Shown: positions 1-9,502 of the stretch, piece by piece
How the letters are laid out: the number at the start of each line of letters is the position of its first letter
Numbering within the stretch: the stretch's first letter is position 1
Assembly (NCBI GenBank): GCA_002747175.1
Contig: PDTK01000040.1
Coordinates: forward strand, 1 to 43,602
Length of the DNA: 43,602 nucleotides
Reading direction: 5' to 3'
Source of the DNA: Deltaproteobacteria bacterium
Lineage (GTDB): Bacteria; Desulfobacterota; Desulfobacteria; Desulfobacterales; Desulfosarcinaceae
Position numbers and translations under genes: made by a program
Notes under the pieces: model-generated
Databases searched by the model: none
What the model was told of the DNA's origin: nothing
Seen by the model: only the letters and a program-made list of their open reading frames with translations

Positions 1-99
1 TTGATCACGCCGATCGCCATGGAAAAAGAGCTTCGCTTCGCGATCCGCGAAGGTGGCCGTACGGTCGGTGCCGGTGTCGTCAGCGAAATTATCGAATAA
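1..99 (+). CDS. tuf: Elongation factor Tu, C-terminal end (partial)
   Basis: The window opens inside an open frame that runs to a TAA at 97-99. The 32 visible residues are the conserved C-terminus of EF-Tu domain 3 ([19 protein letters not shown], then VVSEIIE). EF-Tu carries aminoacyl-tRNA to the ribosome as a GTP complex. Its position 17 bases before rpsJ is the usual end of the str cluster joined to the S10 operon. The start lies outside the window. Confidence 0.97.
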   Translation: MITPIAMEKELRFAIREGGRTVGAGVVSEIIE

Positions 100-116
100 A
101 GAGAAGGTCGATTACC

Positions 117-428
117 ATGATAATGAACTCCAAGATCAGGATCCGGCTGAAGGCTTACGATCACAAACTCCTGGACCAGTCGGCCAGTGATATTTTTGAT
201 ACTGCCCGGAAGACAGGTGCCAAGGTTGTAGGCCCCATTCCCCTGCCGACCAAGATCAATAAGTTTTGTGTGCTGCGTTCTCCCCACGTGGACAAGAAAT
301 CACGAGAGCAATTCGAAATGCGCACGCACAAACGATTGTTAGATATCCTTGAGCCGACCCAGCAGACCGTCGATGCACTCATGAAGTTGGACCTGTCTCC
401 TGGCGTGGATGTGGAGATCAAACTTTAA
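117..428 (+). CDS. rpsJ: 30S ribosomal protein S10
   Basis: This 103-residue protein matches S10 (NusE) in length and in the blocks [22 protein letters not shown] and [10 protein letters not shown]10 sits in the 30S head and also joins NusB in transcription antitermination. The start is the ATG at 117, with a purine-rich AGAGAAGG about 8 bases upstream. A second in-frame ATG at 123 is equally possible, because the first two residues are not conserved. It is the first gene of the S10 operon, 15 bases before rplC. Confidence 0.97.
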   Translation: MIMNSKIRIRLKAYDHKLLDQSASDIFDTARKTGAKVVGPIPLPTKINKFCVLRSPHVDKKSREQFEMRTHKRLLDILEPTQQTVDALMKLDLSPGVDVEIKL

Positions 429-443
429 TACGGGATTAGAGAG

Positions 444-1073
444 ATGTGTAAAGGATTGGTAGCAAGAAAACTGGGCATGACCTCCCTTTTTGCGTCGAAC
501 GGTACATATATGCCGGTTACTGTGCTTAAGGTCGGACCCTGTGTGGTAACCCAGGTCAAGAGAGAGGAGACCGACGGTTACAAGGCGCTTCAATTGGGAT
601 TTGATACCAAGAAGGCCAAAAATGTCAGCAAGCCTCTCCAGGGGCACTTCAAAAAAAGTGGTGACGCCTGTTTTGCGGTAATACGGGAGGTGGCCGTGGA
701 TAATCCCGATGAATACGAGGTCGGTCAGACCATCGGTCCCGATATCTTTGCCATCGGTGAAAAAGTCAATATTACCGGTAAGAGCAAGGGGCGGGGGTTT
801 TCCGGTGTCATGAAACGGCATGGATTTAATGGCGGCCGTATGACCCACGGATCCCACAGCAAGCGGACGCCTGGCTCTATCGGTTGTAGTGCCTGGCCGG
901 CCAAGGTCATCAAGGGCAAACGCATGCCGGGACAATACGGTGTTGAAACCAAAACCGTACGTAACCTGGAAATCGTTGATATTCGTCCGGAGGAAAACCT
1001 CATTTTGTTGAAGGGCACCATTCCTGGCAGCCGTTCGGCCATCGTGACGATTAACAAGGTCCTGTTCGCCTAA
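444..1073 (+). CDS. rplC: 50S ribosomal protein L3
   Basis: The 209 residues have the L3 core: GRGFSGVMKRHGFNGG (117 on), THGSHSKRTPGSIG and the C-terminal ENLILLKGTIPGS strand. L3 is an early-assembly 23S rRNA protein whose extension reaches the peptidyl transferase centre. At residue 148, right after GSIG, this protein has Cys where E. coli L3 has the glutamine methylated by PrmB. It lies 15 bases after rpsJ and 85 bases before rplD, in operon order. Confidence 0.97.
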   Translation: MCKGLVARKLGMTSLFASNGTYMPVTVLKVGPCVVTQVKREETDGYKALQLGFDTKKAKNVSKPLQGHFKKSGDACFAVIREVAVDNPDEYEVGQTIGPDIFAIGEKVNITGKSKGRGFSGVMKRHGFNGGRMTHGSHSKRTPGSIGCSAWPAKVIKGKRMPGQYGVETKTVRNLEIVDIRPEENLILLKGTIPGSRSAIVTINKVLFA

Positions 1074-1158
1074 CCGCAAGGGACGATATGCACCTTCTGC
1101 AGCCTGACGCCCCAGTGGTGACGATGCTTCAGAAAGGTCTTAGCAGACGAGGAAGATT

Positions 1159-1779
1159 ATGGCTGTTGTCGACGTATTGAATAGTTCCGGTGAAGTCGTT
1201 TCACAGGCCGAATTGAATGATTCCATTTTCAACGTGCCGGTCAAGAAAAGCGTTCTGCACCAGGTTGTTACCGCACAATTGTCAGCCAGGCGGGCCGGAA
1301 CGGCAACCGTTAAAAGGCGCTCCGATGTCCGCGGAAGCCGGCATAAGCTCTATCGCCAAAAGGGTACTGGCCGTGCCCGGAAGGGTGACATCAAATCCCC
1401 GGTTTTGCGTGGCGGTGGCGTCGTGTTCGGACCGGATCCCAGGGATTATTCCAAAAAGGTGCCCAAGAAAGTCCGTAAGCTAGCCTTGAAGATGGCCTTG
1501 ACCTGTAAGGCGCAGGATCAACAACTGGTTGTTGTGGACAAGCTTGAAATGGAAGCTGTCAAAACCAAAGTGTTTGCCGATATCGCCAAAAGTTTGAAAG
1601 CCGAGCAGGCCCTGTTCGTGGTTAGCGAAAGGGACGAGAAGTTGGAACTCTCATCTCGCAATATTCCCGGCGTAAAAGTTCTGCAAACCATGGGTATGAA
1701 TGTATATGACATCCTAAAATACCCCACACTGGTTCTCGTTCAACCGGCCATTGAGGGTATAGAGGGGAGACTGGGGTGA
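1159..1779 (+). CDS. rplD: 50S ribosomal protein L4
   Basis: The 206 residues include the extended L4 loop ([19 protein letters not shown], then [13 protein letters not shown]), which lines the peptide exit tunnel near L22. In E. coli L4 also represses the S10 operon; nothing here shows whether that applies. The ATG at 1159 follows GAGGAAG. The stop codon overlaps the start of rplW, so the two genes are probably translationally coupled. Confidence 0.97.
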   Translation: MAVVDVLNSSGEVVSQAELNDSIFNVPVKKSVLHQVVTAQLSARRAGTATVKRRSDVRGSRHKLYRQKGTGRARKGDIKSPVLRGGGVVFGPDPRDYSKKVPKKVRKLALKMALTCKAQDQQLVVVDKLEMEAVKTKVFADIAKSLKAEQALFVVSERDEKLELSSRNIPGVKVLQTMGMNVYDILKYPTLVLVQPAIEGIEGRLG

Positions 1780-2066
1780 TGAATTCGTACGACATTATCA
1801 AGCGTCCTGTCATTACGGAAAAGACCAATATCCAGAAAGAAGAATTCAACCAGGTCTCTTTCGAGGTTGACAGGAGAGCGAACCGTGTCGAGATTGCCAG
1901 GGCCATAGAAAAAATTTTCAATGTAAAGGTGGCCAGAACACGCACGGTTCACGTTAGAGGGAAAATCAAGCGCCGCGGCCGGATCCTGGGTAAACGCAAG
2001 GATTGGAAAAAAGCCATCGTGACCCTGATGCCGGGTGAGCGAATTGATTTCTTTGAAGGTGTATAG
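1776..2066 (+). CDS. rplW: 50S ribosomal protein L23
   Basis: The 96 residues have the L23 N-terminal block [13 protein letters not shown] and the C-terminal arm [19 protein letters not shown]23 sits at the exit-tunnel rim and is the docking site for trigger factor and SRP. The frame opens at GTG 1776 or ATG 1779; both overlap the rplD stop (GTGATG arrangement), and the choice changes only one residue. It is followed 17 bases later by rplB. Confidence 0.96.
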   Translation: MMNSYDIIKRPVITEKTNIQKEEFNQVSFEVDRRANRVEIARAIEKIFNVKVARTRTVHVRGKIKRRGRILGKRKDWKKAIVTLMPGERIDFFEGV

Positions 2067-2083
2067 ACGCTAGGAGTGATAGG

Positions 2084-2908
2084 ATGGCTGTAAAAAAGGT
2101 TAAACCCACGAGTCCCGGACGGCGATTTCAGAACTATGCCGATTTTGAGGAAATTACCAAAACGACGCCCGAAAAAAGCCTGCTTCGGATCCTCAAAAAA
2201 TCAGGTGGTCGCAATGCAACCGGCCGGATTACCAGCCGCAGGCGGGGCGGTGGCCACAAACGCTACTATCGTATAATCGACTTCAAACGAGATAAAGACG
2301 GTGTGCCGGCAAAGGTGGCCGCGATTGAATATGATCCGAACCGTTCGGCGCGAATTGCCCTGTTGCATTATGCCGACGGAGAAAAACGCTATATTATCGC
2401 GCCGCTCAAGCTTTCTGTCGGTGACACGGTTATGTCCGGCGCCGAGGCGGATATTCAGCCGGGCAATGCTTTACCCCTGGCCAACATTCCCCTGGGTACG
2501 CACATCCACAACATCGAATTGCGTCTGGGTAAGGGCGGGCAAATCGTTCGCAGCGCCGGTACTTTTGCCCAATTGATGGCCAAGGAAGATCGCTACGCTT
2601 TGGTCAAGCTGCCCTCCGGTGAAGTTCGTATGGTTCTGTTAAACTGCAAGGCAACGGTGGGCCAGTTGGGAAATGTCACCCATGAAAACGTTGCCATGGG
2701 AAAAGCAGGCCGTAACCGCTGGAAAGGCCGCCGTCCCAGGGTTCGGGGCGTGGCGATGAACCCGGTCGATCACCCGATGGGTGGTGGTGAGGGGCGCTCA
2801 TCGGGCGGCAGGCATCCATGTTCTCCCTGGGGGGTCCCGACGAAAGGATACCGTACCCGGAAGAACAAACGTACGGATCGCTATATCGTTAAACGCCGCA
2901 CCAAATAG
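2084..2908 (+). CDS. rplB: 50S ribosomal protein L2
   Basis: The 274 residues are standard for L2. They include [20 protein letters not shown] in the N-terminal part and the invariant C-terminal segment [20 protein letters not shown], whose histidine lies near the peptidyl transferase centre. L2 is needed for subunit association and 23S rRNA folding. The ATG at 2084 follows AGGAGTGAT. It is co-directional with its neighbours, with a 77-base gap before rpsS. Confidence 0.97.
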   Translation: MAVKKVKPTSPGRRFQNYADFEEITKTTPEKSLLRILKKSGGRNATGRITSRRRGGGHKRYYRIIDFKRDKDGVPAKVAAIEYDPNRSARIALLHYADGEKRYIIAPLKLSVGDTVMSGAEADIQPGNALPLANIPLGTHIHNIELRLGKGGQIVRSAGTFAQLMAKEDRYALVKLPSGEVRMVLLNCKATVGQLGNVTHENVAMGKAGRNRWKGRRPRVRGVAMNPVDHPMGGGEGRSSGGRHPCSPWGVPTKGYRTRKNKRTDRYIVKRRTK

Positions 2909-2985
2909 TCGTCGCTTTTCTGGCTCCCCGAATGCCTGAAAGGGTATGAGCGGACCAGTGGTACAGAAATCCAGCAGGAGGCAGC

Positions 2986-3267
2986 ATGCCACGTTCGTTA
3001 AAAAAAGGACCGTTCATTGATTCAAAGCTGTTCAAAAAGGTCAACGAGGCCCAGGGGGCCCGCAGCAACCAAGTGATCAAGACATGGTCGCGCCGATCGA
3101 CTATTTTGCCGGAAATGGTGGGCCTGACGCTGGCTGTCCATAACGGCAGGAAGTTCATACCGGTATTCGTCACTGAAAATATGGTTGGGCACAAACTCGG
3201 AGAATTTTCGCCGACCCGCACGTATTACGGACATGCGGCGGACAAAAAATCCAAGGTTAAACGATAG
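2986..3267 (+). CDS. rpsS: 30S ribosomal protein S19
   Basis: The 93 residues begin with the canonical [12 protein letters not shown] and contain the S19 blocks [14 protein letters not shown] and [13 protein letters not shown]19 is in the 30S head, where it contacts 16S rRNA, S13 and the A-site finger of the large subunit. The ATG at 2986 has a good AGGAGG 7 bases upstream. rplV starts 16 bases after the stop. Confidence 0.97.
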   Translation: MPRSLKKGPFIDSKLFKKVNEAQGARSNQVIKTWSRRSTILPEMVGLTLAVHNGRKFIPVFVTENMVGHKLGEFSPTRTYYGHAADKKSKVKR

Positions 3268-3283
3268 AAAAGGAAGGCCCTAA

Positions 3284-3625
3284 ATGGAGGTCAGAGCAAC
3301 ACAACGATACGTGCGCATCTCGCCTCAAAAGGTGAGAATGATCGTAGACGCCATCAAGGGGAAGCCTGCCGAGGCGGCGATCAACGCACTTAAATTCATG
3401 CCGCAAAAATCCGCTGGGATCGTCGAGAAAATTGTCCGCAGCGCTGTCGCCAATGCAGACCAGAACACCAGCATTGATGTGGACGATCTGATTGTCCGCA
3501 ACCTGATTGTCGACCAGGGTCCCTCCCTGAAACGTTTTAGGGCCAGGGCCAGGGGCAGGGGGGCGCGCATACTCAAAAGAACCGCTCACGTCACCGTCGT
3601 GTTAGCAGAAAGTTCAGTACAGTAA
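3284..3625 (+). CDS. rplV: 50S ribosomal protein L22
   Basis: The 113 residues fit L22: the N-terminal [19 protein letters not shown] helix and the long beta hairpin near residue 90 ([20 protein letters not shown]). That hairpin lines the exit tunnel opposite L4 and is the usual place for macrolide-resistance changes; no unusual insertion is seen here. The gene is 12 bases from rpsC. Confidence 0.97.
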   Translation: MEVRATQRYVRISPQKVRMIVDAIKGKPAEAAINALKFMPQKSAGIVEKIVRSAVANADQNTSIDVDDLIVRNLIVDQGPSLKRFRARARGRGARILKRTAHVTVVLAESSVQ

Positions 3626-3637
3626 GGAGGAATAAGC

Positions 3638-4288
3638 TTGGGCCAGAAAGTCAACCCCATATCATTGCGTCTGGGTATCGTCAAAACCTGGGAATCTCGC
3701 TGGTTTGCCGGTAAAAAGTATGCGGACTATATCTTCGAAGACTATCAAATCCGGACATTTATCAAAAAGAAGCTCCATCATGCCGGTGTGTCTAAAATCG
3801 AGATCGAACGGTCAACGCGCCGGGTTCGTTTGAGGATTTTTACAGCCCGTCCCGGGATTGTGATCGGCAAAAAGGGTTCTGAAATCGAAAAGCTCAAAAA
3901 GGAGCTTGAGCGACGCGTCAGCCAGGAAGTTCTGATCGATATACAGGAAGTCAGGAAGCCTGAGGTGGATGCGCAGCTTGTTGCCGAGAATGTTGCCATG
4001 CAGATAGAACGGCGCGTTGCCTTTCGGCGTGCAATGAAGCGTGGTGTCTCTTCGGCCATGCGGTTTGGTGCCCAAGGTGTTAAAATCATTTGTTCCGGGC
4101 GGCTGGGAGGTGCAGAAATGGCCCGTACCGAATGGTATCGGGAGGGACGCGTGCCGCTGCACACCCTCAGAGCCGATATCGATTACGGTATTACCGAAGC
4201 GCGCACGACATATGGCGTAATCGGAATCAAGGTGTTTGTGTTCCATGGAGAAATTCTCAAAAAGGACCAGGCCGAAGTTCGTGGTTAG
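3638..4288 (+). CDS. rpsC: 30S ribosomal protein S3
   Basis: The 216 residues begin [14 protein letters not shown], as S3 does. A type II KH domain is visible around residues 60-110 ([18 protein letters not shown]), followed by the S3 C-terminal domain ([22 protein letters not shown]). S3 helps form the mRNA entry channel and its helicase activity. The start codon is TTG at 3638, chosen because the protein begins exactly at the conserved residues and TAAGGAGG lies 8 bases upstream. Confidence 0.97.
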   Translation: MGQKVNPISLRLGIVKTWESRWFAGKKYADYIFEDYQIRTFIKKKLHHAGVSKIEIERSTRRVRLRIFTARPGIVIGKKGSEIEKLKKELERRVSQEVLIDIQEVRKPEVDAQLVAENVAMQIERRVAFRRAMKRGVSSAMRFGAQGVKIICSGRLGGAEMARTEWYREGRVPLHTLRADIDYGITEARTTYGVIGIKVFVFHGEILKKDQAEVRG

Positions 4289-4306
4289 GTTTGCAGGAGA
4301 GATAAC

Positions 4307-4717
4307 ATGCTGAGCCCTAAAAAGGTAAAATATCGTAAAAGTCAAAAAGGCAGAATGAAGGGCGTCGCTTATCGTGGAAGCAGCCTGAACTTTGGTGAAT
4401 TCGGCCTTCAAGCGGTGGGTTGTGGAAAAATATCCTCCAGACAGATCGAAGCTGCACGTATTGCCATGACGCGTCACGTCAAACGCGGTGGTAAAATTTG
4501 GATTCGTCTCTTTCCCGACAAACCCTATACTAAAAAGCCTGCCGAAGTTCGAATGGGAAAGGGAAAAGGCGCTCCCGAAGGGTGGGTTGCCGTTATCCGC
4601 CCGGGACGCGTGCTTTACGAGATGACCGGTGTCAATCGGGAGGTTGCCAAGGAGGCGATGCGTCTCGCCGCGCATAAATTACCGATTAAGACCCGGTTTG
4701 TCGAGAGGAGTGAGTAA
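4307..4717 (+). CDS. rplP: 50S ribosomal protein L16
   Basis: The 136 residues start [19 protein letters not shown] and carry the conserved [20 protein letters not shown] and MGKGKG block that reaches toward the A site. L16 is a late assembly protein. In some bacteria an arginine in this loop is hydroxylated; an Arg is present at the matching place. The stop is only 2 bases before rpmC. Confidence 0.97.
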   Translation: MLSPKKVKYRKSQKGRMKGVAYRGSSLNFGEFGLQAVGCGKISSRQIEAARIAMTRHVKRGGKIWIRLFPDKPYTKKPAEVRMGKGKGAPEGWVAVIRPGRVLYEMTGVNREVAKEAMRLAAHKLPIKTRFVERSE

Positions 4718-4719
4718 TC

Positions 4720-4905
4720 ATGAAAATGTCCGAAATCAGAGACCTAAACGCTGAAGAAATTCAACTGAAGGTTGCCGATTTGAAGCAAGCCCTTTTCAAT
4801 CTCCGGTTTCAACACGAGATCGGGCAATTGGAAAATCCCAAAAAAATCGGGCAGACCAAAAAAGACATTGCCCGTTTGAAGACCGTCTTGAATGCGAACA
4901 ATTAA
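4720..4905 (+). CDS. rpmC: 50S ribosomal protein L29
   Basis: The 61-residue, two-helix protein contains the L29 signature LRFQHEIGQLENPKKIGQTKKDIARLKTVL. L29 lies at the tunnel exit beside L23. Here the gene starts 2 bases after rplP with GGAG(TGAG) inside the rplP end, which suggests coupled translation. rpsQ follows after 26 bases. Confidence 0.96.
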   Translation: MKMSEIRDLNAEEIQLKVADLKQALFNLRFQHEIGQLENPKKIGQTKKDIARLKTVLNANN

Positions 4906-4931
4906 CCTCAAACAGAAATTAAGATGCGGTC

Positions 4932-5189
4932 ATGAAAAATAGAGGAATAAGAAGACAGCTCATCGGTACCGTGGTCAGTGACAAAATGGACAAAACGGCC
5001 GTCGTACAGGTTAAACGGCTGGTAAAGCATCCGCTGTACAAAAAATATATCCGCCGGCGTAACAAATTTGTCGCCCACGACAAGGACAATAGTTGCAATA
5101 TCGGTGATAAAGTGATGATTACGGAATCTAGACCCATCAGCAAGCTAAAAAGATGGCGTGTTACCGAGATCATCGAAAAAGCCGTATAG
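4932..5189 (+). CDS. rpsQ: 30S ribosomal protein S17
   Basis: The 85 residues form the S17 OB fold, with [28 protein letters not shown] and the [19 protein letters not shown] segment. S17 is a primary 16S rRNA binder in the 5' domain. It ends 18 bases before rplN, in standard order. Confidence 0.96.
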   Translation: MKNRGIRRQLIGTVVSDKMDKTAVVQVKRLVKHPLYKKYIRRRNKFVAHDKDNSCNIGDKVMITESRPISKLKRWRVTEIIEKAV

Positions 5190-5207
5190 TGATAAAGGAC
5201 GATTACC

Positions 5208-5576
5208 ATGATTCAGGCCGAAACTAAACTCACGGTTGCGGATAACTCCGGCGCACGCTCTCTGTACTGCATAAAAGTCTTGGGCGGATCCAAAAGACGG
5301 TATGCCGGCATTGGAGATATCATTGTCGTTGCTGTCAAAGAGGCAATCCCCAATGCAAAAGTCAAAAAGGGAGATGTCCTCAAGGCTGTGGTTGTTCGCA
5401 CCAAAAAGGAGATCCGTCGTTCCGATGGGTCTTATATCCGATTTGACGACAACTCAGCCGTGTTGATTAACAATCAGCGTGAACCGATGGGAACCCGTAT
5501 ATTTGGACCGGTGGCCCGGGAGCTGCGCGCCAAGCGTTTCATGAAAATCGTGTCCCTGGCACCAGAAGTACTTTAA
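5208..5576 (+). CDS. rplN: 50S ribosomal protein L14
   Basis: The 122 residues begin [17 protein letters not shown], the near-invariant L14 N-terminus, and end with [20 protein letters not shown]14 forms part of an intersubunit bridge and is the site where the silencing factor RsfS docks. The ATG follows AAAGGACGATTACC, with the SD 8 bases away. Confidence 0.97.
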   Translation: MIQAETKLTVADNSGARSLYCIKVLGGSKRRYAGIGDIIVVAVKEAIPNAKVKKGDVLKAVVVRTKKEIRRSDGSYIRFDDNSAVLINNQREPMGTRIFGPVARELRAKRFMKIVSLAPEVL

Positions 5577-5606
5577 TCTGCAGTGACGCGTTGTGGAGAA
5601 CAACAA

Positions 5607-5936
5607 ATGATTAGAGACTCTATCCATATTAAAAAGGATGACAAGGTCAAAGTTATTGCCGGTAAAGACAAGGGAAAAGTCGGTAAGGTTTTGCGTGTCA
5701 TCTCAAAAAAACAGCGACTTCTTATCGAGAATATCAACATCGTCAAGCGGCATACCAAACCGAATGCCCAGAATCGGCAGGGGGGGATTCTCGAAAGTGA
5801 GGCACCGATCCATTGGTCCAACGTCATGCTGATGTGCAATAAATGCATTGAACCGGTGCGTGTGAAAACACAGGCCCTGGGTGACGGCAAAAAAGTTCGG
5901 ATCTGCAACAAGTGCAATGAAATCATTGATGCGTAG
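5607..5936 (+). CDS. rplX: 50S ribosomal protein L24 (zinc-ribbon tail form)
   Basis: The KOW domain is clear at residues 6-40 ([22 protein letters not shown]). The C-terminal half has two CxxC pairs (MCNKC and ICNKC), a probable zinc site found in many bacterial L24 proteins. L24 is the main initiator of 50S assembly. An upstream in-frame GTG at 5583 exists, but ATG 5607 gives the conserved MIRD-type start and has GTGGAG 9 bases before it, so I use 5607 (109 residues). Confidence 0.95.
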   Translation: MIRDSIHIKKDDKVKVIAGKDKGKVGKVLRVISKKQRLLIENINIVKRHTKPNAQNRQGGILESEAPIHWSNVMLMCNKCIEPVRVKTQALGDGKKVRICNKCNEIIDA

Positions 5937-5976
5937 CGCCACTTCGGCATAAGGCACGTGGAGGATTACGATAACC

Positions 5977-6516
5977 ATGTCACAGTTAAAAACTTTCTAT
6001 CAGGAGACGGTGGCGCCAAAATTGAAGGAAACCTTCAGCTACACCAATCCCATGCAGATCCCCAAAATTGAAAAAATTGTCGTTAACATGGGACTCGGCG
6101 AGGCGATTCACAATATTAAAATCATTGATTCGGCTGTCGCGGAACTCCGACAGATATCCGGCCAGCAGCCAGTGGTAACGCGTGCCAAAAAGTCCATCGC
6201 CGCATTCAAACTGCGCGAGGGAATGCCTATCGGATGCATGGTTACCCTGCGCAAGGACCGCATGTTCGATTTCCTGAACAAGCTGATCAACGTGGCCCTA
6301 CCCCGCGTGCGTGATTTCAGGGGCATTTCAGGAAAAGCATTCGACGGAGCAGGCAACTATTCGCTGGGCATCAAAGAACAGCTGATTTTTCCCGAAATTG
6401 ATTACGATAAAATCGACAAAATCAAGGGTTTGAACATTAGTATCGTGACGACCGCCCAGACCAATGAAGAGGGCAAAGAACTGCTCAAATTGATGGGTAT
6501 GCCCTTTAAGAATTAA
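5977..6516 (+). CDS. rplE: 50S ribosomal protein L5
   Basis: The 179 residues contain the L5 blocks [36 protein letters not shown] and [18 protein letters not shown]5 binds 5S rRNA and touches P-site tRNA. The ATG at 5977 follows GTGGAGG. It is followed by an unusually long 135-base spacer before rpsN, described separately. Confidence 0.97.
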   Translation: MSQLKTFYQETVAPKLKETFSYTNPMQIPKIEKIVVNMGLGEAIHNIKIIDSAVAELRQISGQQPVVTRAKKSIAAFKLREGMPIGCMVTLRKDRMFDFLNKLINVALPRVRDFRGISGKAFDGAGNYSLGIKEQLIFPEIDYDKIDKIKGLNISIVTTAQTNEEGKELLKLMGMPFKN

Positions 6517-6651
6517 TTTATAGTCGTACGAAAATGTTTTAGGACAGCCTGTCTGGCCTTACGCTTGTGTTGGAATCGCTTTTGTCTTGCCAAGTAAAAA
6601 CATTTTCCTAAACACTATACCTAACGCCCGGTGATCATTAAGGAGATAGTT

Positions 6652-6837
6652 TTGGCGAAGACATCACTCAGACAGAAAGTTAAACGGAAACCGAAGTTCG
6701 GAGTGCGGGCATACAACCGTTGTCCCATATGCGGAAGACCCAGAGCCTTTATTAGAAAATTCGGCATCTGCCGCATCTGCTTCCGTAATCTGGCTTCGCA
6801 AGGCAGGCTTCCCGGTGTGGTAAAATCCAGCTGGTAG
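6652..6837 (+). CDS. rpsN: 30S ribosomal protein S14, zinc-binding short form
   Basis: This is the 61-residue zinc form of S14, with [10 protein letters not shown] and [11 protein letters not shown] giving a CxxC...CxxC site, and ending [12 protein letters not shown]14 is a late-binding 30S head protein. The start is TTG 6652 (MAKTSLRQK), with AAGGAG about 8 bases upstream. The upstream in-frame GTG at 6631 would add residues not seen in the family and would lie before that SD. Confidence 0.95.
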   Translation: MAKTSLRQKVKRKPKFGVRAYNRCPICGRPRAFIRKFGICRICFRNLASQGRLPGVVKSSW

Positions 6838-6881
6838 TCACCCCAACAATGTTGAACAACCCATTAAAGTAGGAAACAGTA

Positions 6882-7274
6882 ATGAGCGATCCGATTGCCG
6901 ATATGTTGACCCGTATCAGGAACGCCGGGAAAGCCAAGCACAAGAGCGTTGATATTCCCGGATCAAAGATCAAAACGGAAGTCGCCAGGGTGCTTAAAGA
7001 ATCCGGCTACATTCGAAACTACAAATTCTTGGAGGATGGTAAGCAAGGCGTCTTGCGGGTGTATCTCAAATACAGCCGGGGACAAGATCATACCATCATC
7101 AATATCGAACGGGTCAGCAAACCCAGCCGTAGGCTGTATCTGAATGCAAGATCCGTCAAACCGGTATACAATGGATTGGGAATCGCGATCATTTCTACTT
7201 CTCAGGGTGTGATGACAGACAAAGATGCCCGGGCGAGAAACATTGGCGGCGAAGTACTTTGCTCCGTATGGTAA
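6882..7274 (+). CDS. rpsH: 30S ribosomal protein S8
   Basis: The 130 residues start with the family motif MSDPIADMLTRIRNA and contain the C-terminal STSQGVMTDKDARARNIGGEVL, which contacts 16S rRNA helix 21. In E. coli S8 is the repressor of the spc operon. Whether the structured spacer upstream of rpsN is its target here cannot be judged from sequence alone. 82 bases separate it from rplF. Confidence 0.97.
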   Translation: MSDPIADMLTRIRNAGKAKHKSVDIPGSKIKTEVARVLKESGYIRNYKFLEDGKQGVLRVYLKYSRGQDHTIINIERVSKPSRRLYLNARSVKPVYNGLGIAIISTSQGVMTDKDARARNIGGEVLCSVW

Positions 7275-7356
7275 TGTTCGGTTGAACCTGAAACGTGAAG
7301 CCTGAATCCGGTACTAACCCTGGCATTGCCAGGAAGGTGACAATGAGGTGCGTTAA

Positions 7357-7896
7357 ATGTCTCGAGTAGGCAAGAAAGAAATAACCATTCCGGCTAAGAC
7401 CGATATCAAGTTTAAGGACCATGAATTGGTCGTTAAAGGGGAAAAGGGGACTTTGGCCCGACCTATCCACCCGGCGGTCGATCTGGATATCCAGGATAAC
7501 GTCATCCGCGTGGTTATTGGAAAAGAAGATCGCAAGACCCGCGCGTTGCAGGGACTCACCCGCAGTCTGGTTTCAAATATGGTCGACGGTGTCAGCAAAG
7601 GATTCGAGCGGGTTCTCGAAATCAACGGTATCGGCTATCGGGCCGAAATGAAAGGCAGTACCATCGTTTTGAACCTTGGTTATTCTCATCCCATCGATTT
7701 TCCATTGCCCGACGGCGTTAGTGCAACCGTCGATAAGAACAACGTAATCAGGCTCAGCGGTATCGATAAGGAAAAGATCGGGCAAACTGCAGCGTCGATC
7801 CGTAAACTTCGCAAGCCGGAACCGTATAAAGGCAAAGGGATCAAGTACGCTGAAGAATACATTCAGCGGAAAGCCGGGAAAACCGGCACCAAATAG
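7357..7896 (+). CDS. rplF: 50S ribosomal protein L6
   Basis: The 179 residues begin MSRVGKKEITIPA and show two L6 repeats, ending with the conserved RKPEPYKGKGIKYAEEYIQRK. L6 lies at the base of the factor-binding stalk near the sarcin-ricin loop. The ATG follows GTGACAATGAGGTGCG. The gene order L6-L18-S5 is canonical. Confidence 0.97.
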   Translation: MSRVGKKEITIPAKTDIKFKDHELVVKGEKGTLARPIHPAVDLDIQDNVIRVVIGKEDRKTRALQGLTRSLVSNMVDGVSKGFERVLEINGIGYRAEMKGSTIVLNLGYSHPIDFPLPDGVSATVDKNNVIRLSGIDKEKIGQTAASIRKLRKPEPYKGKGIKYAEEYIQRKAGKTGTK

Positions 7897-7966
7897 TTTT
7901 CGGTGATGTCGTAGTTCGGTTTGAAAACCGACATCGAGCGCCTAGCCGTCAGCAAAGGAATGAAAC

Positions 7967-8335
7967 ATGGGCTCAACCAACGAAAAAAAGCGTATTTGGC
8001 TGAAACGCAAAGCAAGAATCAGTAAACAGATTGTCAGCACTGCCGAAAGACCGAGGTTAAGCGTATTTCGGAGTGCGAGGCATATTTACGGCCAAATCAT
8101 AGACGATACAACGGGAAGAACTATCGTGGCTGCGAGCAGCAACGAAAAAGCGGTCAGGGAGCAGCCTGCGTTCGAGAGTAAAGTTGCCACTGCCGTCTTT
8201 ACCGGAAAACTGCTGGCTAAACGGGCGATGGAAAAAGGCGTCAAAAAGGTCGTTTTCGACCGAAACGGCTTTCTGTATCACGGACGAATCAAGGCTTTGT
8301 CCGACGGAGCCCGCGAAGCGGGATTGGATTTATAG
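7967..8335 (+). CDS. rplR: 50S ribosomal protein L18
   Basis: The 122 residues have the basic N-terminal tail (KRIWLKRKARISKQIV), the RPRLSVFRSARHIYGQIIDD block and the C-terminal FDRNGFLYHGRIKALSDGAREAGLDL. L18 brings 5S rRNA into the large subunit with L5. The ATG at 7967 is preceded by AAAGGAATGAAAC. rpsE starts 26 bases downstream. Confidence 0.97.
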   Translation: MGSTNEKKRIWLKRKARISKQIVSTAERPRLSVFRSARHIYGQIIDDTTGRTIVAASSNEKAVREQPAFESKVATAVFTGKLLAKRAMEKGVKKVVFDRNGFLYHGRIKALSDGAREAGLDL

Positions 8336-8361
8336 TTATCACCAGGTAAGGAGGCAAACCC

Positions 8362-8859
8362 TTGTACAAGCAAGATACAGAAGAAAATCAACTGATCGAT
8401 AAAGTTGTCCACATCAGCCGGGTCGCCAAGGTTGTAAAAGGCGGGCGGCGCTTCAGCTTTAGTGCGATTGTCGTGGTGGGTGATGGCGAAGGCAGCGTTG
8501 GCTATGGTCTTGGAAAAGCCGGCGAAGTCCCCGAAGCAATTCGTAAAGGGGTCGAAAAAGCTAAAAAAACGATGATCAAAGTGCCTTTGAACGAAGGTAC
8601 CGTTCCATTTCTTGTGATCGGTAAGTATGGCGCCGGCAGGGTCATGCTCAAACCAGCATCGGAAGGTACCGGCGTCATTGCCGGCGGTGCTGTTCGTGCC
8701 GTTCTTGAAGCGGTGGGCGTGCAAAATATCCTCACCAAGTGCATGGGGAGTAACAATCCCCATAATGTTGTCAAGGCGACAGTTGATGGACTCAAACAAC
8801 TGGAAAGTGCTGAATCCGTTTCCGCGCGTCGGGGCATCCCCGTCCAGGAATTGAGATAA
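8362..8859 (+). CDS. rpsE: 30S ribosomal protein S5
   Basis: The 165 residues contain the S5 double-stranded RNA-binding domain ([19 protein letters not shown]) and the C-terminal domain with [21 protein letters not shown]5 guards decoding accuracy at the mRNA entry site. The start codon is TTG 8362, with a perfect TAAGGAGG 8 bases before it; no ATG or GTG precedes the conserved region. rpmD follows after 14 bases. Confidence 0.97.
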   Translation: MYKQDTEENQLIDKVVHISRVAKVVKGGRRFSFSAIVVVGDGEGSVGYGLGKAGEVPEAIRKGVEKAKKTMIKVPLNEGTVPFLVIGKYGAGRVMLKPASEGTGVIAGGAVRAVLEAVGVQNILTKCMGSNNPHNVVKATVDGLKQLESAESVSARRGIPVQELR

Positions 8860-8873
8860 GAGGAAGACAAACC

Positions 8874-9056
8874 ATGAGTGGAACTCTGAAAATCAAGCTG
8901 GTCAAGAGCATGATCGGGCGACCTGAAAAGCACCGTAAAGTTCTTAGGGGCATGGGCCTCAAAAAGCTCAATCAGACCGTAGAACTGGAAAACACCCCTT
9001 CCGTAAGAGGAATGGTCCATAAGGTATCCCACCTGGTGGTTGCCGAGGAGAATTAA
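8874..9056 (+). CDS. rpmD: 50S ribosomal protein L30
   Basis: This 60-residue protein contains IKLVKSMIGRPEKHRKVLRG and LGLKKLNQTV-like sequence (MGLKKLNQTVELENTPSVRG), the classic bacterial short L30. It binds 23S rRNA near L5 and 5S rRNA. Its TAA is 3 bases before the rplO ATG, so translation is probably coupled. Confidence 0.96.
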   Translation: MSGTLKIKLVKSMIGRPEKHRKVLRGMGLKKLNQTVELENTPSVRGMVHKVSHLVVAEEN

Positions 9057-9059
9057 GCG

Positions 9060-9500
9060 ATGAAACTTCATGAATTGGCGCCTGAGAAGGGGCAACGAAA
9101 AGCTCGCAAACGTGTCGGGCGAGGTGTGGCTTCCGGAAATGGTAAAACCGCTGGAAGAGGTAACAAAGGACAAAATGCCCGTTCCGGTGGCGGGGTTCGT
9201 CCTGGTTATGAAGGTGGACAGATGCCTATCCATCGCAGGCTTCCCAAACGCGGTTTCAAAAATCACTTCAGGAAAGTCTTTGCGATTATCAATGTCCAGG
9301 ACCTGAACCGTTTTGAAGCAGACACGGTTATTGATAAAGGCGCTTTGATAAAAAGCGGTCTTGTCAAAGGAGACCGCGACGGTATCAAGCTTCTCGGTAA
9401 CGGTGACGTTCAAATCCCGGTAACGGTGCGCATCAATAAAATCAGCGCCAGCGCCAGGCAGAAAGTCGAAGCTGCCGGCGGAAAGATAGAGGTCATATAA
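9060..9500 (+). CDS. rplO: 50S ribosomal protein L15
   Basis: The 146 residues have the glycine-rich rRNA-binding N-terminus ([19 protein letters not shown]), the [23 protein letters not shown] block and a C-terminal globular domain. L15 is a central late-assembly 50S protein. It is sandwiched between rpmD (3 bases) and secY (2 bases), as in most bacterial spc operons. Confidence 0.97.
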   Translation: MKLHELAPEKGQRKARKRVGRGVASGNGKTAGRGNKGQNARSGGGVRPGYEGGQMPIHRRLPKRGFKNHFRKVFAIINVQDLNRFEADTVIDKGALIKSGLVKGDRDGIKLLGNGDVQIPVTVRINKISASARQKVEAAGGKIEVI

Positions 9501-9502
9501 GT

